DNA of 25,152 nt from an uncultured Collinsella sp. (GTDB lineage Bacteria > Actinomycetota > Coriobacteriia > Coriobacteriales > Coriobacteriaceae), in NCBI GenBank assembly GCA_958403205.1, contig CATXWM010000030.1:1-25152 (forward strand), read 5' to 3'. Both the position numbers and the translations under genes were made by a program. Below, one piece after another: positions 1 to 9,129 of the stretch. The notes under the pieces were generated by a model, which saw nothing but the letters and a program-made list of their open reading frames with translations, searched no databases and was not told where the DNA came from. Numbering within the stretch: position 1 is the stretch's first letter; the number at the start of each line of letters is the position of its first letter.

Positions 1-2
1 GA

Positions 3-224
3 ACGGTGCGCCTGTTTAGCGAAACTGGTGAAAAATAGATTGACGCTAACAGAGAGGAGGGCAGGTGGGCCGCCCACCGGGTCGCCGCGCCCGAGTCGGC
101 CGCCCGCGCGTCCGCCCCGGCCCCGGCCCCGGAACCGCTCGAGGGCGAGAGGCTCGAGGCGGTCAGGCTGGCCGCGCACGAGGTCATAAGGGAGGTCCTT
201 GACCGCCACGGCGTTGCGGAATAG
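3..224 (+). pseudogene. C-terminal remnant of an unrecognised protein, interrupted by an in-frame stop
   Basis: One reading frame, entering from the left edge, reads TVRLFSETGEK, meets TAG at 36-38, then continues in the same frame for 61 residues to a TAG at 222-224. The downstream part begins IDANREEGRW, passes through an Ala/Pro-rich stretch and ends with a charged helical segment (RLAAHEVIREVLDRHGVAE). Its codons favour G/C in the third position like the real genes here. It has no ATG, GTG or TTG start in frame, so it is hard to see as an independent gene. The simplest reading is one gene broken by a nonsense change (TTG or TGG to TAG), with most of it outside the window. A gene ending at 38 followed by unrelated sequence is possible. 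An AGGAGG-GTG pair at 55-67 opens a different frame giving only a low-complexity Arg/Gly/Pro peptide. The protein family is not recognised. Confidence 0.4.
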
Positions 225-520
225 CCTTAGGCGCAGGGGGCGCTGACGCGGACCTCCCTCTTACACCACAAAAATTCGCGCGATCTTTAGTTACAGCGAT
301 TTCATGCCTTCAGAAGGCGGTTTAGCCGTCAGGCGTCCTACGGCGGAAAAATTGCAGACGTTTATCGGCTAAGTACTTGGACATATGTTGCGTAACACTA
401 CATATTTTGCAAATAAATAATGCTACAGGACTTGTGACAGTACTCATATTTGACGTTTTTTGTCCACAACCCTTTATACCTAGGCAAGTCGGCGGCAAAA
501 CGGGCTTCAAAGCGTCCTTC
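225..520. other. Intergenic stretch with an AT-rich, possibly repeated element
   Basis: No credible gene is seen. Near 307-319 a compact hairpin has arms GCCTTC and GAAGGC around a single base. From about 340 to 480 the base composition drops sharply in GC, with AGTACT occurring twice and TGGACA near the left end opposed by TGTCCA near the right end. Both strands carry short open frames rich in Cys, Ser and Thr that look like by-products of a non-coding repeat. The block resembles the dispersed intergenic elements common in gut Coriobacteriia, but there is no second copy in this window to prove it. Confidence 0.3.
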
Positions 521-558
521 GCAAACAAAAACCGGGGCCCGCACGATGCGGACCCCGG
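521..558 (-). terminator. Rho-independent terminator of glnA
   Basis: On the minus strand, arms CCGGGGTCCGCA and TGCGGGCCCCGG form a 12-pair stem (one G-U pair) around a three-base loop, followed by TTTTTGTTTG. It lies about 30 bases past the glnA stop codon. Confidence 0.9.
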
Positions 559-589
559 CTCAATGCCGTGACGATATGTCAGTTACGCT

Positions 590-2677
<2,088 letters not shown>

Positions 2678-2761
2678 ACGGAACTCCCTTCGTATCGGCA
2701 CCGCGTGAGAAGCGGTGTTGATTACTAACGAACGAGTCATAGCTTAGACTCGCCGTGTTTC

Positions 2762-2801
2762 CGCGACATTACCGTTATGTTGCTGTCGCGAAACCAATCA
2801 A
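2762..2801 (-). promoter_or_regulatory. Candidate glnA promoter with a palindrome over the -10 box
   Basis: On the minus strand TTGATT (2796-2801) and CATAAC (2774-2779) are 16 bases apart, a plausible but not strong sigma-70 pair. The inverted repeat CGCGACA (2762-2768) / TGTCGCG (2784-2790) brackets the -10 box and so has the geometry of a repressor operator. The stretch GTTGC-N6-GAAAC (2779-2794) also resembles the GTnAC-N6-GAAAC box of actinobacterial GlnR. That likeness is weak, and GlnR control in this class is an inference. Confidence 0.4.
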
Positions 2802-2852
2802 TGAGGTTACCCTATCGAGGCGGCGTTGCCACCCTCAACAGCCAATCAACTG

Positions 2853-3103
2853 TATAAATAGCAGACCTCTCCCCATGGTTTAAGGGTAGTCAATTTGGGA
2901 TGGAGCTCTATTAACTGGTATTTTGCATCAGATACCAGTCTTTATAGTCCGTGCCTAGATTAGCCGCTCTGTTATAGAGAAAGCCGATAGCAAGGCATCT
3001 TTGATTGGTATCCTCAAATAGCGAGTGAAACTCCACCGTGGCACAGTGGTGCTGTAGAATCCTTACAACACATCACACTATTACGTATCTAGAGGAGCAC
3101 GAT
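2853..3103 (+). promoter_or_regulatory. Candidate structured leader of the metF-metH operon
   Basis: A -10-like TATAAA (2853-2858) would give a leader of roughly 240 bases; no good -35 box precedes it. The leader has a hairpin with arms ACTGGTAT (2914-2921) and ATACCAGT (2932-2939). GATACCAGTC (2931-2940) can instead pair with GATTGGTATC (3003-3012), ten pairs with one G-U. The two pairings exclude each other. Inside the longer helix, TGCCT can pair with AGGCA and CTCT with AGAG. This is attenuator- or riboswitch-like. I could not match it to SAM, SAH, cobalamin or T-box consensus elements. The metF ribosome site is AGAGGAG at 3091-3097. Confidence 0.3.
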
Positions 3104-3976
3104 ATGCGCGTCGACGAGGTTTTTAAGCAGGCAGCATCCCAGGGCACCGCGCCCATTTCGTTTGAGATGTTCCCGCCCAAGGGCGAGCTGACCCTCGACA
3201 CGGCTCGCGAAGTGGCAGGCAATCTGTGCAAGCTTTCGCCGAGCTTTGTCTCGGTCACCTGCTCGGCTGGCGGCTCGGGCAACGGCGCCACCACCGCCCC
3301 CATCGCGCATATGATTACGAGCGAATTCGATACACCCTCGGTGGCACACCTTACCTGCGTGGGCCGCTCGCACGCCGATATCGCCGCCAAGATCGACGAG
3401 TATCGCACCGCCGGCGTGGAAAACATCCTGGCCCTGCGTGGCGATCTCCCTGCCGGCGCAACCGAGGACGACAAGCCCGCCTCCGACTACGCCTACGCCC
3501 GCGACCTCATCCCCGAGCTCGTCGACGCCGGCTTTTGCGTGGGTGCCGCAGCCTACCCCGAGGGCCACATTGCCTGTGAGGATCTCAACCTCTCGGTCGA
3601 ACACCTCAAGCAAAAACAGGACGCTGGCGCGAGCTTCTTTGTGACGCAGCTCTTCTTTGATAACGAGTGCTTCTACCGTTTTCGCGAGCTTGCCGACAAG
3701 GCCGGCATCACCGTGCCCATTACCGCGGGCATCATGCCGTTTATGGGCAAGTCACAGATCAGCCGCATGGTCTTTATGTGCGGCGCGTCACTGCCCTCCC
3801 CCGTCATCAAGATTCTCGCCAAGTACGAGAATGACCCCGAGAGCCTGCAGGCAGCTGGTGTAGATTATGCAGCCCGCCAGCTTTGCGACCTCAAGGAGCA
3901 CGGCGCCGACGGCCTGCACCTGTACACTATGAACCGTCCTGCGATCGCCGCGACCATTATGGAGCGCCTGGGGTAA
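3104..3976 (+). CDS. metF: 5,10-methylenetetrahydrofolate reductase
   Basis: Flavoenzyme reducing 5,10-methylene-THF to 5-methyl-THF, the methyl donor for methionine synthesis, in the cytoplasm. The 290-residue product has family landmarks: ISFEMFPPKG at 18-27 with the catalytic Glu (E21), LRGD at 111-114, YPEGH at 151-155, FVTQLFFD at 179-186 and GIMPF at 209-213, consistent with a TIM barrel binding FAD and folate. The ATG at 3104 follows AGAGGAG by six bases. An upstream in-frame extension to 3038 has no ribosome site. Its stop codon overlaps the next start (TAATG), so it is translationally coupled to the reactivation-domain gene, with metH following. That order shows its product feeds the neighbouring methionine synthase. 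Confidence 0.96.
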   Translation: MRVDEVFKQAASQGTAPISFEMFPPKGELTLDTAREVAGNLCKLSPSFVSVTCSAGGSGNGATTAPIAHMITSEFDTPSVAHLTCVGRSHADIAAKIDEYRTAGVENILALRGDLPAGATEDDKPASDYAYARDLIPELVDAGFCVGAAAYPEGHIACEDLNLSVEHLKQKQDAGASFFVTQLFFDNECFYRFRELADKAGITVPITAGIMPFMGKSQISRMVFMCGASLPSPVIKILAKYENDPESLQAAGVDYAARQLCDLKEHGADGLHLYTMNRPAIAATIMERLG

Positions 3977-4764
3977 TGGAAAAACCGCACATCGATACAA
4001 CCACTGTCGAAGTGCCGGCCGACCTTGCGTCGCCGGCGCTTTACCGTGTCGATGCTGCGCACCATCCCCGTGTCGACCGTGCCGAGATGCTACGGTATCT
4101 GGGTTACGGCGGCCAGCAGATTGAGCCCGAACTGTCACGACGTATTGAGCTTGTCGTTGAACGTCTGGAACTGGACATTGAGCCCCGTGGCGTGCGCCGC
4201 GTATTTGCCGTCGATGCCACGGGCGTGGACGAGCAGGGCAAGCCTTGCATTCGCTTGGTCGGCACCAACGTTGAGCTGCGCGGTCGCGATATCTATCGAC
4301 ATCTCAAAGACGCCCGCTTTGCCGCGCTCATGGCATGCACCCTCGGCATGGACGCCGAGCGTCGCCTGCGCACCACGGGAGCCCAACATCCCCTAGAGGG
4401 CGCCGTGCTCGACGCCGCGTGCTCCGCTTACGCGGAAGCCGCCGTTGAGCAAATGGACCAGCAGGTCAAGACGGACGCCGCCGTTCATGGACTCGCCGGC
4501 AACTGGCGCTTTAGTCCCGGCTACGGCGACTGCCCACTCTCGGCCCAGCGCTCGATCGTCAATGCGCTCAACGCCACGCGGCTCATCGGGCTTACCGTCA
4601 CGCCCACCAGCCTGCTCATGCCCACCAAAAGCGTGACCGCGGTGATCGGTCTGTTCGAAAGCGAAGTCCACGACGCCCAGAGCCGCCCCACCTGCAATAT
4701 CTGCCGCATGCGCGAGCACTGCCGCTTCCGCGCCGCCCACACCACCTGCTATTCCAGCCATTAG
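3976..4764 (+). CDS. Free-standing methionine synthase reactivation-domain protein
   Basis: A 262-residue protein resembling the C-terminal activation domain of cobalamin-dependent methionine synthase, which binds SAM and remethylates cobalamin after oxidation to cob(II)alamin. RFSPGYGDCPL at 178-188 corresponds to the SAM-binding Arg/Tyr/Gly loop of the MetH activation domain (RYSPGYPACPD-like in relatives). LLMPTKSVTAVIGL at 213-226 fits the segment that follows it. The tail has four cysteines (C240, C243, C249, C258) in a C-x2-C-x5-C-x8-C pattern, absent from the E. coli domain as I know it, that could bind a metal or cluster; this is an inference. Start ATG 3976 overlaps the metF stop by one base. 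The neighbouring MetH lacks this domain, so this protein very probably serves it in trans. Confidence 0.88.
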   Translation: MEKPHIDTTTVEVPADLASPALYRVDAAHHPRVDRAEMLRYLGYGGQQIEPELSRRIELVVERLELDIEPRGVRRVFAVDATGVDEQGKPCIRLVGTNVELRGRDIYRHLKDARFAALMACTLGMDAERRLRTTGAQHPLEGAVLDAACSAYAEAAVEQMDQQVKTDAAVHGLAGNWRFSPGYGDCPLSAQRSIVNALNATRLIGLTVTPTSLLMPTKSVTAVIGLFESEVHDAQSRPTCNICRMREHCRFRAAHTTCYSSH

Positions 4765-4774
4765 GAGCTCATTG

Positions 4775-7333
4775 ATGTTTACTCCGCTTATCACTCATGA
4801 TCTGGACGGTGCCGCGTTGGCGGCGCCTGTTGATGCCGCACGTCGCAACGGTGCCACGTACAAGACGCGCACGATCGACGATCTGCGCATTAAGGACGAT
4901 CGTCTGCGTGCGGCCATCGAGGGCACGGGGCACCTGCTGTTCGACGGCGGCATGGGCACCATGTTGCAGGCCGCTGGCATGAAGGCCGGCGCCCTGCCCG
5001 AGCTGCTCAACTTTGAGGAGCCCCAGGTCATTACCGATATTCAGCGTCAGTACGTCGAGGCCGGCTGCGACGTGATCACCGCCAACACCTTTGGCGCCAA
5101 CGCGCACAAGCTCGATGGCGCCGCCACCGTGGCAGACGTCTTTGCCGCGGCCGTCACCTGCGCCCGCGAGGCCGGTGCCCGCTACGTCGCCGGTGACATC
5201 GGCCCCATCGGTGCCCTACTGCGCCCCCTAGGCACCCTCAGCTTTGACGAGGCCTACGACCTCTTTGCCGAGGAGGTGCGCGCCGGCGTCGACGCGGGCG
5301 TGGACCTCTTTATTATCGAGACCATGACCGACCTTGCCGAGATCAAGGCCGCTGTCCTCGCCTGCCGCGAGAATTCCGACCTGCCCGTCTTTGCCACCAT
5401 GACCTTTGAGGAAGACGGTCGCACATTCCTGGGCACGAGTCCCGAGGTGGCCGCCATCACGCTCGACGCCATCGGCGCCGAAGTTCTGGGCATCAACTGC
5501 AGCCAGGGACCGGCCGAGCTCCGAGGACTCGCTGCGCGCATGCTCACCGTTACCGACAAGCCCATCATGGTGCAGGCCAACGCAGGACTGCCCCGCGTGG
5601 ACGACGACGGCAACACCGTCTTTGACATCCAGGCCCCCGAGTACGCCAAGGCCGTCGCCGGCATGATCGCCGACGGCGTGAGCGTCGTCGGCGGATGTTG
5701 CGGTACCACGCCCACGCACATGGCGGCACTTCGCACCCTCATCGACAATCACACGCCCAGCCCGCGCCACCGCAAGCCCAGCATGTCGGTCACGAGCGCC
5801 CAGACGGTCGTGGACCTTCCCTGCGACGGCCACAAGATTGCCGTCATCGGCGAGCGCATCAATCCCACCGGCAAAAAGCGCCTGCAGCAGGCCCTGCGCG
5901 ACGGTGACCTTGACTACGTCGTGAGCCAAGGCATCAGCCAGCAAGAGCAGGGTGCCGATATCCTGGACGTCAACGTGGGCCTGCCCGAGATCGACGAGGT
6001 CAAGATCATCCAACAGGCGACCGAGCAGCTCCAGGGCTCCACGCTGCTGCCGTTGCAGATCGACTCCACCGACCCTGCAGCCGTCGAGGCCGCCGTGCGC
6101 CGCTACGCCGGCAAGCCCATCATCAACTCGGTCAATGGCAAACAGCAAATCATGGATGAGATTTTTCCGCTGGTCGCCCATTACGGCACCAACGTCGTCG
6201 GCCTTACGCTCGACGAAGGCGGCATCCCCGATACCGCCGAGGCTCGCTTCGCCATCGCCGAGCGCATCGTGGCCGAGGCTGCCCGCTACGGCATCGGCCC
6301 GGACCGCATCCTCATCGACTGTCTGGTCATGACCGCCTCGACCAATCAACGCCAGGCCGAACAGATCCTGCGCGCCATGTCTATGTGCAAGGAGCGCCTG
6401 GGCGTCAAATGCGCACTCGGCGTGTCGAACATCAGCTTTGGTCTGCCTGCCCGCCCGCTGCTGGGCTCGGTCTTTTTGGCTGCCGCCTTCGGCGCGGGCC
6501 TGGACGCCCCCATCATGAACCCGGGCTCCAAGCGCTTTATGGACACTGTCTACAGCTATCGCGTCTTGAGCGTTGAGGACGAGGGCTCGACCGGATACAT
6601 CGAGCGCTACGCCGGCTGGACCGACCCGTATAAGATCGCCGCCAACCCGGCGGCGGCTCAGGCGGTATCGACCGACACCGTTCCCGCCGCCGGCACCGCC
6701 GGCTCCGACGGCAACGACGACCCGATTCGTCGCATGGTCGTCTCGGGCCGCAAAGGCGAGATCGCGGCCGAGACCGAGCGTCTGCTGACGGATCACGATG
6801 CCATGGACCTCATCAACAATCACTTTATCCCCGCCCTCGACGAGGTTGGCGTCCTCTTTGACCAGGGAAAGTTCTTCTTGCCGCAGCTCATGGCCTCGGC
6901 CGAGGCAGCGCGTGTGGGCTTCGACACCATCAAGCGCCTGATGCCCGCCGGCGAGATTGCCGACAAGGGCAAGATCTGCGTGGCCACCGTCAAAGGCGAC
7001 ATCCACGACATTGGCAAGAACATCGTCAAAATGTTGCTCGATAACTACGGCTATACCGTCTTTGACCTAGGCCGCGACGTCGACCCGCAAGAGGTGCTCA
7101 AGACTGTACGGGAGCGTGACATCAAGCTCGTCGGCCTCTCGGCGCTTATGACTACCACCGTCGTGGCCATGGAAGAGACCATCAAGCTGCTTCATGCCGA
7201 GGTGCCGGGCGTCAAGATCATCGTAGGCGGCGCCGTACTCACCCCCGAATACGCCAAGCAGATCGGCGCGGACTACTACGCCAAGGACGCCGCCGAAAGC
7301 GCCCGTATCGCCGAAGAGGTCTTTGGGCAGTAA
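4775..7333 (+). CDS. metH: Cobalamin-dependent methionine synthase, short form
   Basis: Transfers the methyl group of 5-methyl-THF through cobalamin to homocysteine, giving methionine. Of 852 residues, about 50-325 are the homocysteine/zinc barrel (DGGMGTM at 57-63; zinc ligands C242, C308 and C309 in INCSQG and GGCCGT). About 350-620 is the folate barrel (IGERINPTGKK at 358-368). About 675-852 is the cobalamin cap and Rossmann module, with the cobalt-ligand His in DIHDIG (H744). The protein ends there, without the reactivation domain that brings E. coli MetH to about 1,227 residues; the gene just upstream supplies it. An N-terminal extension of about 50 residues precedes the first barrel. 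ATG 4775 was chosen over TTG 4772 because AGGAG (4763-4767) is seven bases away. The gap to the preceding gene is ten bases. Confidence 0.97.
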   Translation: MFTPLITHDLDGAALAAPVDAARRNGATYKTRTIDDLRIKDDRLRAAIEGTGHLLFDGGMGTMLQAAGMKAGALPELLNFEEPQVITDIQRQYVEAGCDVITANTFGANAHKLDGAATVADVFAAAVTCAREAGARYVAGDIGPIGALLRPLGTLSFDEAYDLFAEEVRAGVDAGVDLFIIETMTDLAEIKAAVLACRENSDLPVFATMTFEEDGRTFLGTSPEVAAITLDAIGAEVLGINCSQGPAELRGLAARMLTVTDKPIMVQANAGLPRVDDDGNTVFDIQAPEYAKAVAGMIADGVSVVGGCCGTTPTHMAALRTLIDNHTPSPRHRKPSMSVTSAQTVVDLPCDGHKIAVIGERINPTGKKRLQQALRDGDLDYVVSQGISQQEQGADILDVNVGLPEIDEVKIIQQATEQLQGSTLLPLQIDSTDPAAVEAAVRRYAGKPIINSVNGKQQIMDEIFPLVAHYGTNVVGLTLDEGGIPDTAEARFAIAERIVAEAARYGIGPDRILIDCLVMTASTNQRQAEQILRAMSMCKERLGVKCALGVSNISFGLPARPLLGSVFLAAAFGAGLDAPIMNPGSKRFMDTVYSYRVLSVEDEGSTGYIERYAGWTDPYKIAANPAAAQAVSTDTVPAAGTAGSDGNDDPIRRMVVSGRKGEIAAETERLLTDHDAMDLINNHFIPALDEVGVLFDQGKFFLPQLMASAEAARVGFDTIKRLMPAGEIADKGKICVATVKGDIHDIGKNIVKMLLDNYGYTVFDLGRDVDPQEVLKTVRERDIKLVGLSALMTTTVVAMEETIKLLHAEVPGVKIIVGGAVLTPEYAKQIGADYYAKDAAESARIAEEVFGQ

Positions 7334-7358
7334 CACAACGGAAACAACCGAGCACCAA

Positions 7359-7396
7359 AACGTGCCGCACGCGCCACTTGGCACGTGCGGCACGTT
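7359..7396. terminator. Strong hairpin after metH, without a U-tract on its strand
   Basis: Arms AACGTGCCGCACG (7359-7371) and CGTGCGGCACGTT (7384-7396) pair perfectly over 13 bases, and a nested GCC-ACTT-GGC sits inside the loop. It begins 25 bases past the metH stop. No T-run follows on the plus strand. On the minus strand the hairpin is followed by TTGG. It probably marks the end of the metF-metH transcript or stabilises its 3' end; classical termination is uncertain. Confidence 0.5.
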
Positions 7397-7441
7397 AGAA
7401 TAGAAAAGACTATGCTCGTTTTGGCAGATAGGAGCGCAAGG

Positions 7442-8806
7442 ATGGCGATCACGCCCGCAGAAATCGCGGAAACCCGCGGCATGGTTGAGGAGCAGAACCT
7501 CGACATCAGGACCATCACCATGGGTGTTTCGCTCATGGGTTGCGGTGACGAGAACCTCGACCGCATGTGCACGAAAATCTACGACCACGTGACGCACACG
7601 GCTGAGCATCTGGTCGAAACCGCCGAGAACCTCGAGCGCGAGTACGGTATCCCCATCGTCAACAAGCGCGTTTCCGTCACCCCGGTGGCGCAGATTGCCG
7701 CATGCTGCAAGGATGAGGACCTCACCCCCATCGCGCACGCCCTCGACCGCGCGGCAGAGACGCTCGGCATCGATTACCTGGGTGGCTTCTCCGCACTCGT
7801 CCAGAAGGGCATCGGCGACGCCGATCGCCGCGTCATCCAGTCCATCCCCCAGGCGCTCGCTACCACGAGCCGCGTCTGCTCCAGCGTCAACGTCGCCAGC
7901 CTGCGCGCCGGCATCAACATGGACGCCGTGCTTATGGCCGCCCAGACCATCATCGATGCCGCTAAACTCACGGCCGACCAGGATTCCGTCGGCGCCTCCA
8001 AGTTTGTCTGCTTTGCCAACATGGTCGAGGACTCCCCGTTTATGGCAGGCGCCGTCCACGGCGGTGGCGAGGCCGACGCCGTCATCAACGTAGGCGTCTC
8101 GGGCCCCGGCGTTATGGCCGCAGCCCTGGAGACGCTGCCCGATTCCGCATCGATGATGGAAGTCGCCGAGAAGATTAAGCAGACCGCCTTTAAGATCACC
8201 CGCGCCGGCGAGCTTATGAGCCGCGAGGCCGCCCATCGCCTGGGTGTCGAGAAGGGCATTGTCGACCTGTCGCTGGCTCCCACGCCTGCCATCGGCGACT
8301 CCGTCGCGCGCATCCTCGAGATCATCGGCGTGGGCACCTGCGGTGGCCCGGGCACGACCTGCGCGCTCGCCATGCTCAACGATGCCGTCAAGAAGGGCGG
8401 CGTCATGGCCAGCTCCAGCGTGGGCGGTCTCTCCGGCGCCTTTATCCCCGTGTCCGAGGACGCCGGCATGATCGCCGCCGTCGAGGCCGGTGCACTTTCG
8501 CTCGAGAAGCTCGAGGCCATGACCTGCGTGTGCTCCGTCGGCCTGGACATGATCGCCATCCCCGGCGACACCCCGGTCGAGACCATCGCCGGCATCATCG
8601 CCGACGAGATGGCCATCGGCGTCATCAACAACAAGACCACGGCCGTGCGCGTGATCCCCGCCATCGGCAAGGGCGTGGGCGACTGCGTCGAGTATGGCGG
8701 CCTGTTTGGCCGTGCACCCATCATGCCGGTGAACCCCAACGCCGGCACCGTGCTTGCCCACCGTGGTGGACGCTTCCCGGCACCGCTGAACTCGCTGAAG
8801 AACTAG
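7442..8806 (+). CDS. UPF0210/DUF711 family protein (PFL-fold family)
   Basis: A 454-residue protein of the DUF711 (UPF0210) family, whose usual length is about 450 and whose fold is related to pyruvate formate-lyase; no reaction is established. The N-terminal LDIRTITMGVSLMGC and the later repeated glycine-rich segments (AGAVHGGGEADAVINVGVSGPGV, VGTCGGPGTTCALAMLNDAVKKGG) match the family. It is predicted to be cytoplasmic, with no signal peptide. ATG 7442 has AGGAG seven bases upstream (7430-7434); a frame upstream to 7385 lacks a ribosome site. In many bacteria an ACT-domain gene (UPF0237) sits just before this gene. None is present here, because metH precedes it by 108 bases. The stop codon is followed 16 bases later by the large hairpin element at 8823. 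Confidence 0.9.
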   Translation: MAITPAEIAETRGMVEEQNLDIRTITMGVSLMGCGDENLDRMCTKIYDHVTHTAEHLVETAENLEREYGIPIVNKRVSVTPVAQIAACCKDEDLTPIAHALDRAAETLGIDYLGGFSALVQKGIGDADRRVIQSIPQALATTSRVCSSVNVASLRAGINMDAVLMAAQTIIDAAKLTADQDSVGASKFVCFANMVEDSPFMAGAVHGGGEADAVINVGVSGPGVMAAALETLPDSASMMEVAEKIKQTAFKITRAGELMSREAAHRLGVEKGIVDLSLAPTPAIGDSVARILEIIGVGTCGGPGTTCALAMLNDAVKKGGVMASSSVGGLSGAFIPVSEDAGMIAAVEAGALSLEKLEAMTCVCSVGLDMIAIPGDTPVETIAGIIADEMAIGVINNKTTAVRVIPAIGKGVGDCVEYGGLFGRAPIMPVNPNAGTVLAHRGGRFPAPLNSLKN

Positions 8807-8822
8807 CTGAGGGCTCGGGCGA

Positions 8823-8964
8823 GGAGCCCCGCCGCCGGGCGGCAGACATATAAGGTCGCCTGCTCGGACAGTCCTGACTCGCACGGAGAGCACATTAAGT
8901 GCTCTCCGGCTCGTGCGGAACTCGCGATCGACCTTATATGTCTGCCGCCCGGCGGCGGGGCTCC
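8823..8964 (+). repeat. Long-stem hairpin element, copy A (conserved core, variable stem)
   Basis: Arms 8823-8858 and 8929-8964 are exact reverse complements over 36 bases. The 70-base interior has TCGGACAGTCCTGACTC (8864-8880), then an inner hairpin with arms GGAGAGCAC (8885-8893) and GTGCTCTCC (8899-8907), then TCGTGCGGAACTC (8911-8923). Both unpaired strands recur exactly in copy B at 23580-23715, whose outer and inner stems have different sequences but still pair. No T-run follows. It starts 16 bases after the UPF0210 stop and points the same way. It could be a mobile or foldback element, a 3' UTR RNA element, or an unusual terminator; I do not recognise the family. Confidence 0.85.
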
Positions 8965-9129
8965 CGCACATCTCAACCTTGTCTGGGTTCTGGCTCAGTG
9001 GCAGTCGCTTCGCTTCTGCCCGCCTTGGCTGGTGCGGCGGTTTGACGTTGGATCGGTTCTTTCTGATATATGCTGGTTGCGGCTCTTCTTTTGGGAGGAG
9101 TCGCTTTTTTGTTGCTAGGAGGTTGGCCC
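8965..9129 (+). promoter_or_regulatory. Upstream region of the methyltransferase, with a candidate promoter
   Basis: TTGACG (9042-9047) and TATATG (9067-9072) are 19 bases apart, and the second is preceded by TG-A, an extended -10 arrangement. The long spacing makes it moderate at best. The sequence here is T-rich and differs in texture from the codon-biased genes around it. The ribosome site AGGAGG (9117-9122) lies seven bases before the GTG start. Confidence 0.35.

Noticed and set aside
2853..3103. Cobalamin riboswitch, SAM riboswitch or T-box upstream of metF
   Set aside because: I looked for the B12-box, SAM-I core and T-box strings expected for these and saw none; only a generic structured leader is supported.
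8823..8964. Ordinary rho-independent terminator
   Set aside because: The stem is far longer than the 9-18 pairs of the real terminators here, there is no T-run, and the 70-base loop has conserved content.
5228..8971. Two long minus-strand frames (592 and 634 codons) opposite metH and the UPF0210 gene
   Set aside because: Composition typical of antisense frames (Asp/Gly/His/Val), no ribosome sites, and complete recognised genes on the plus strand.
9070..9129. Hydrophobic N-terminal extension of the methyltransferase as a membrane anchor
   Set aside because: It would be translated through the strong AGGAGG that serves GTG 9130 and has no ribosome site of its own.
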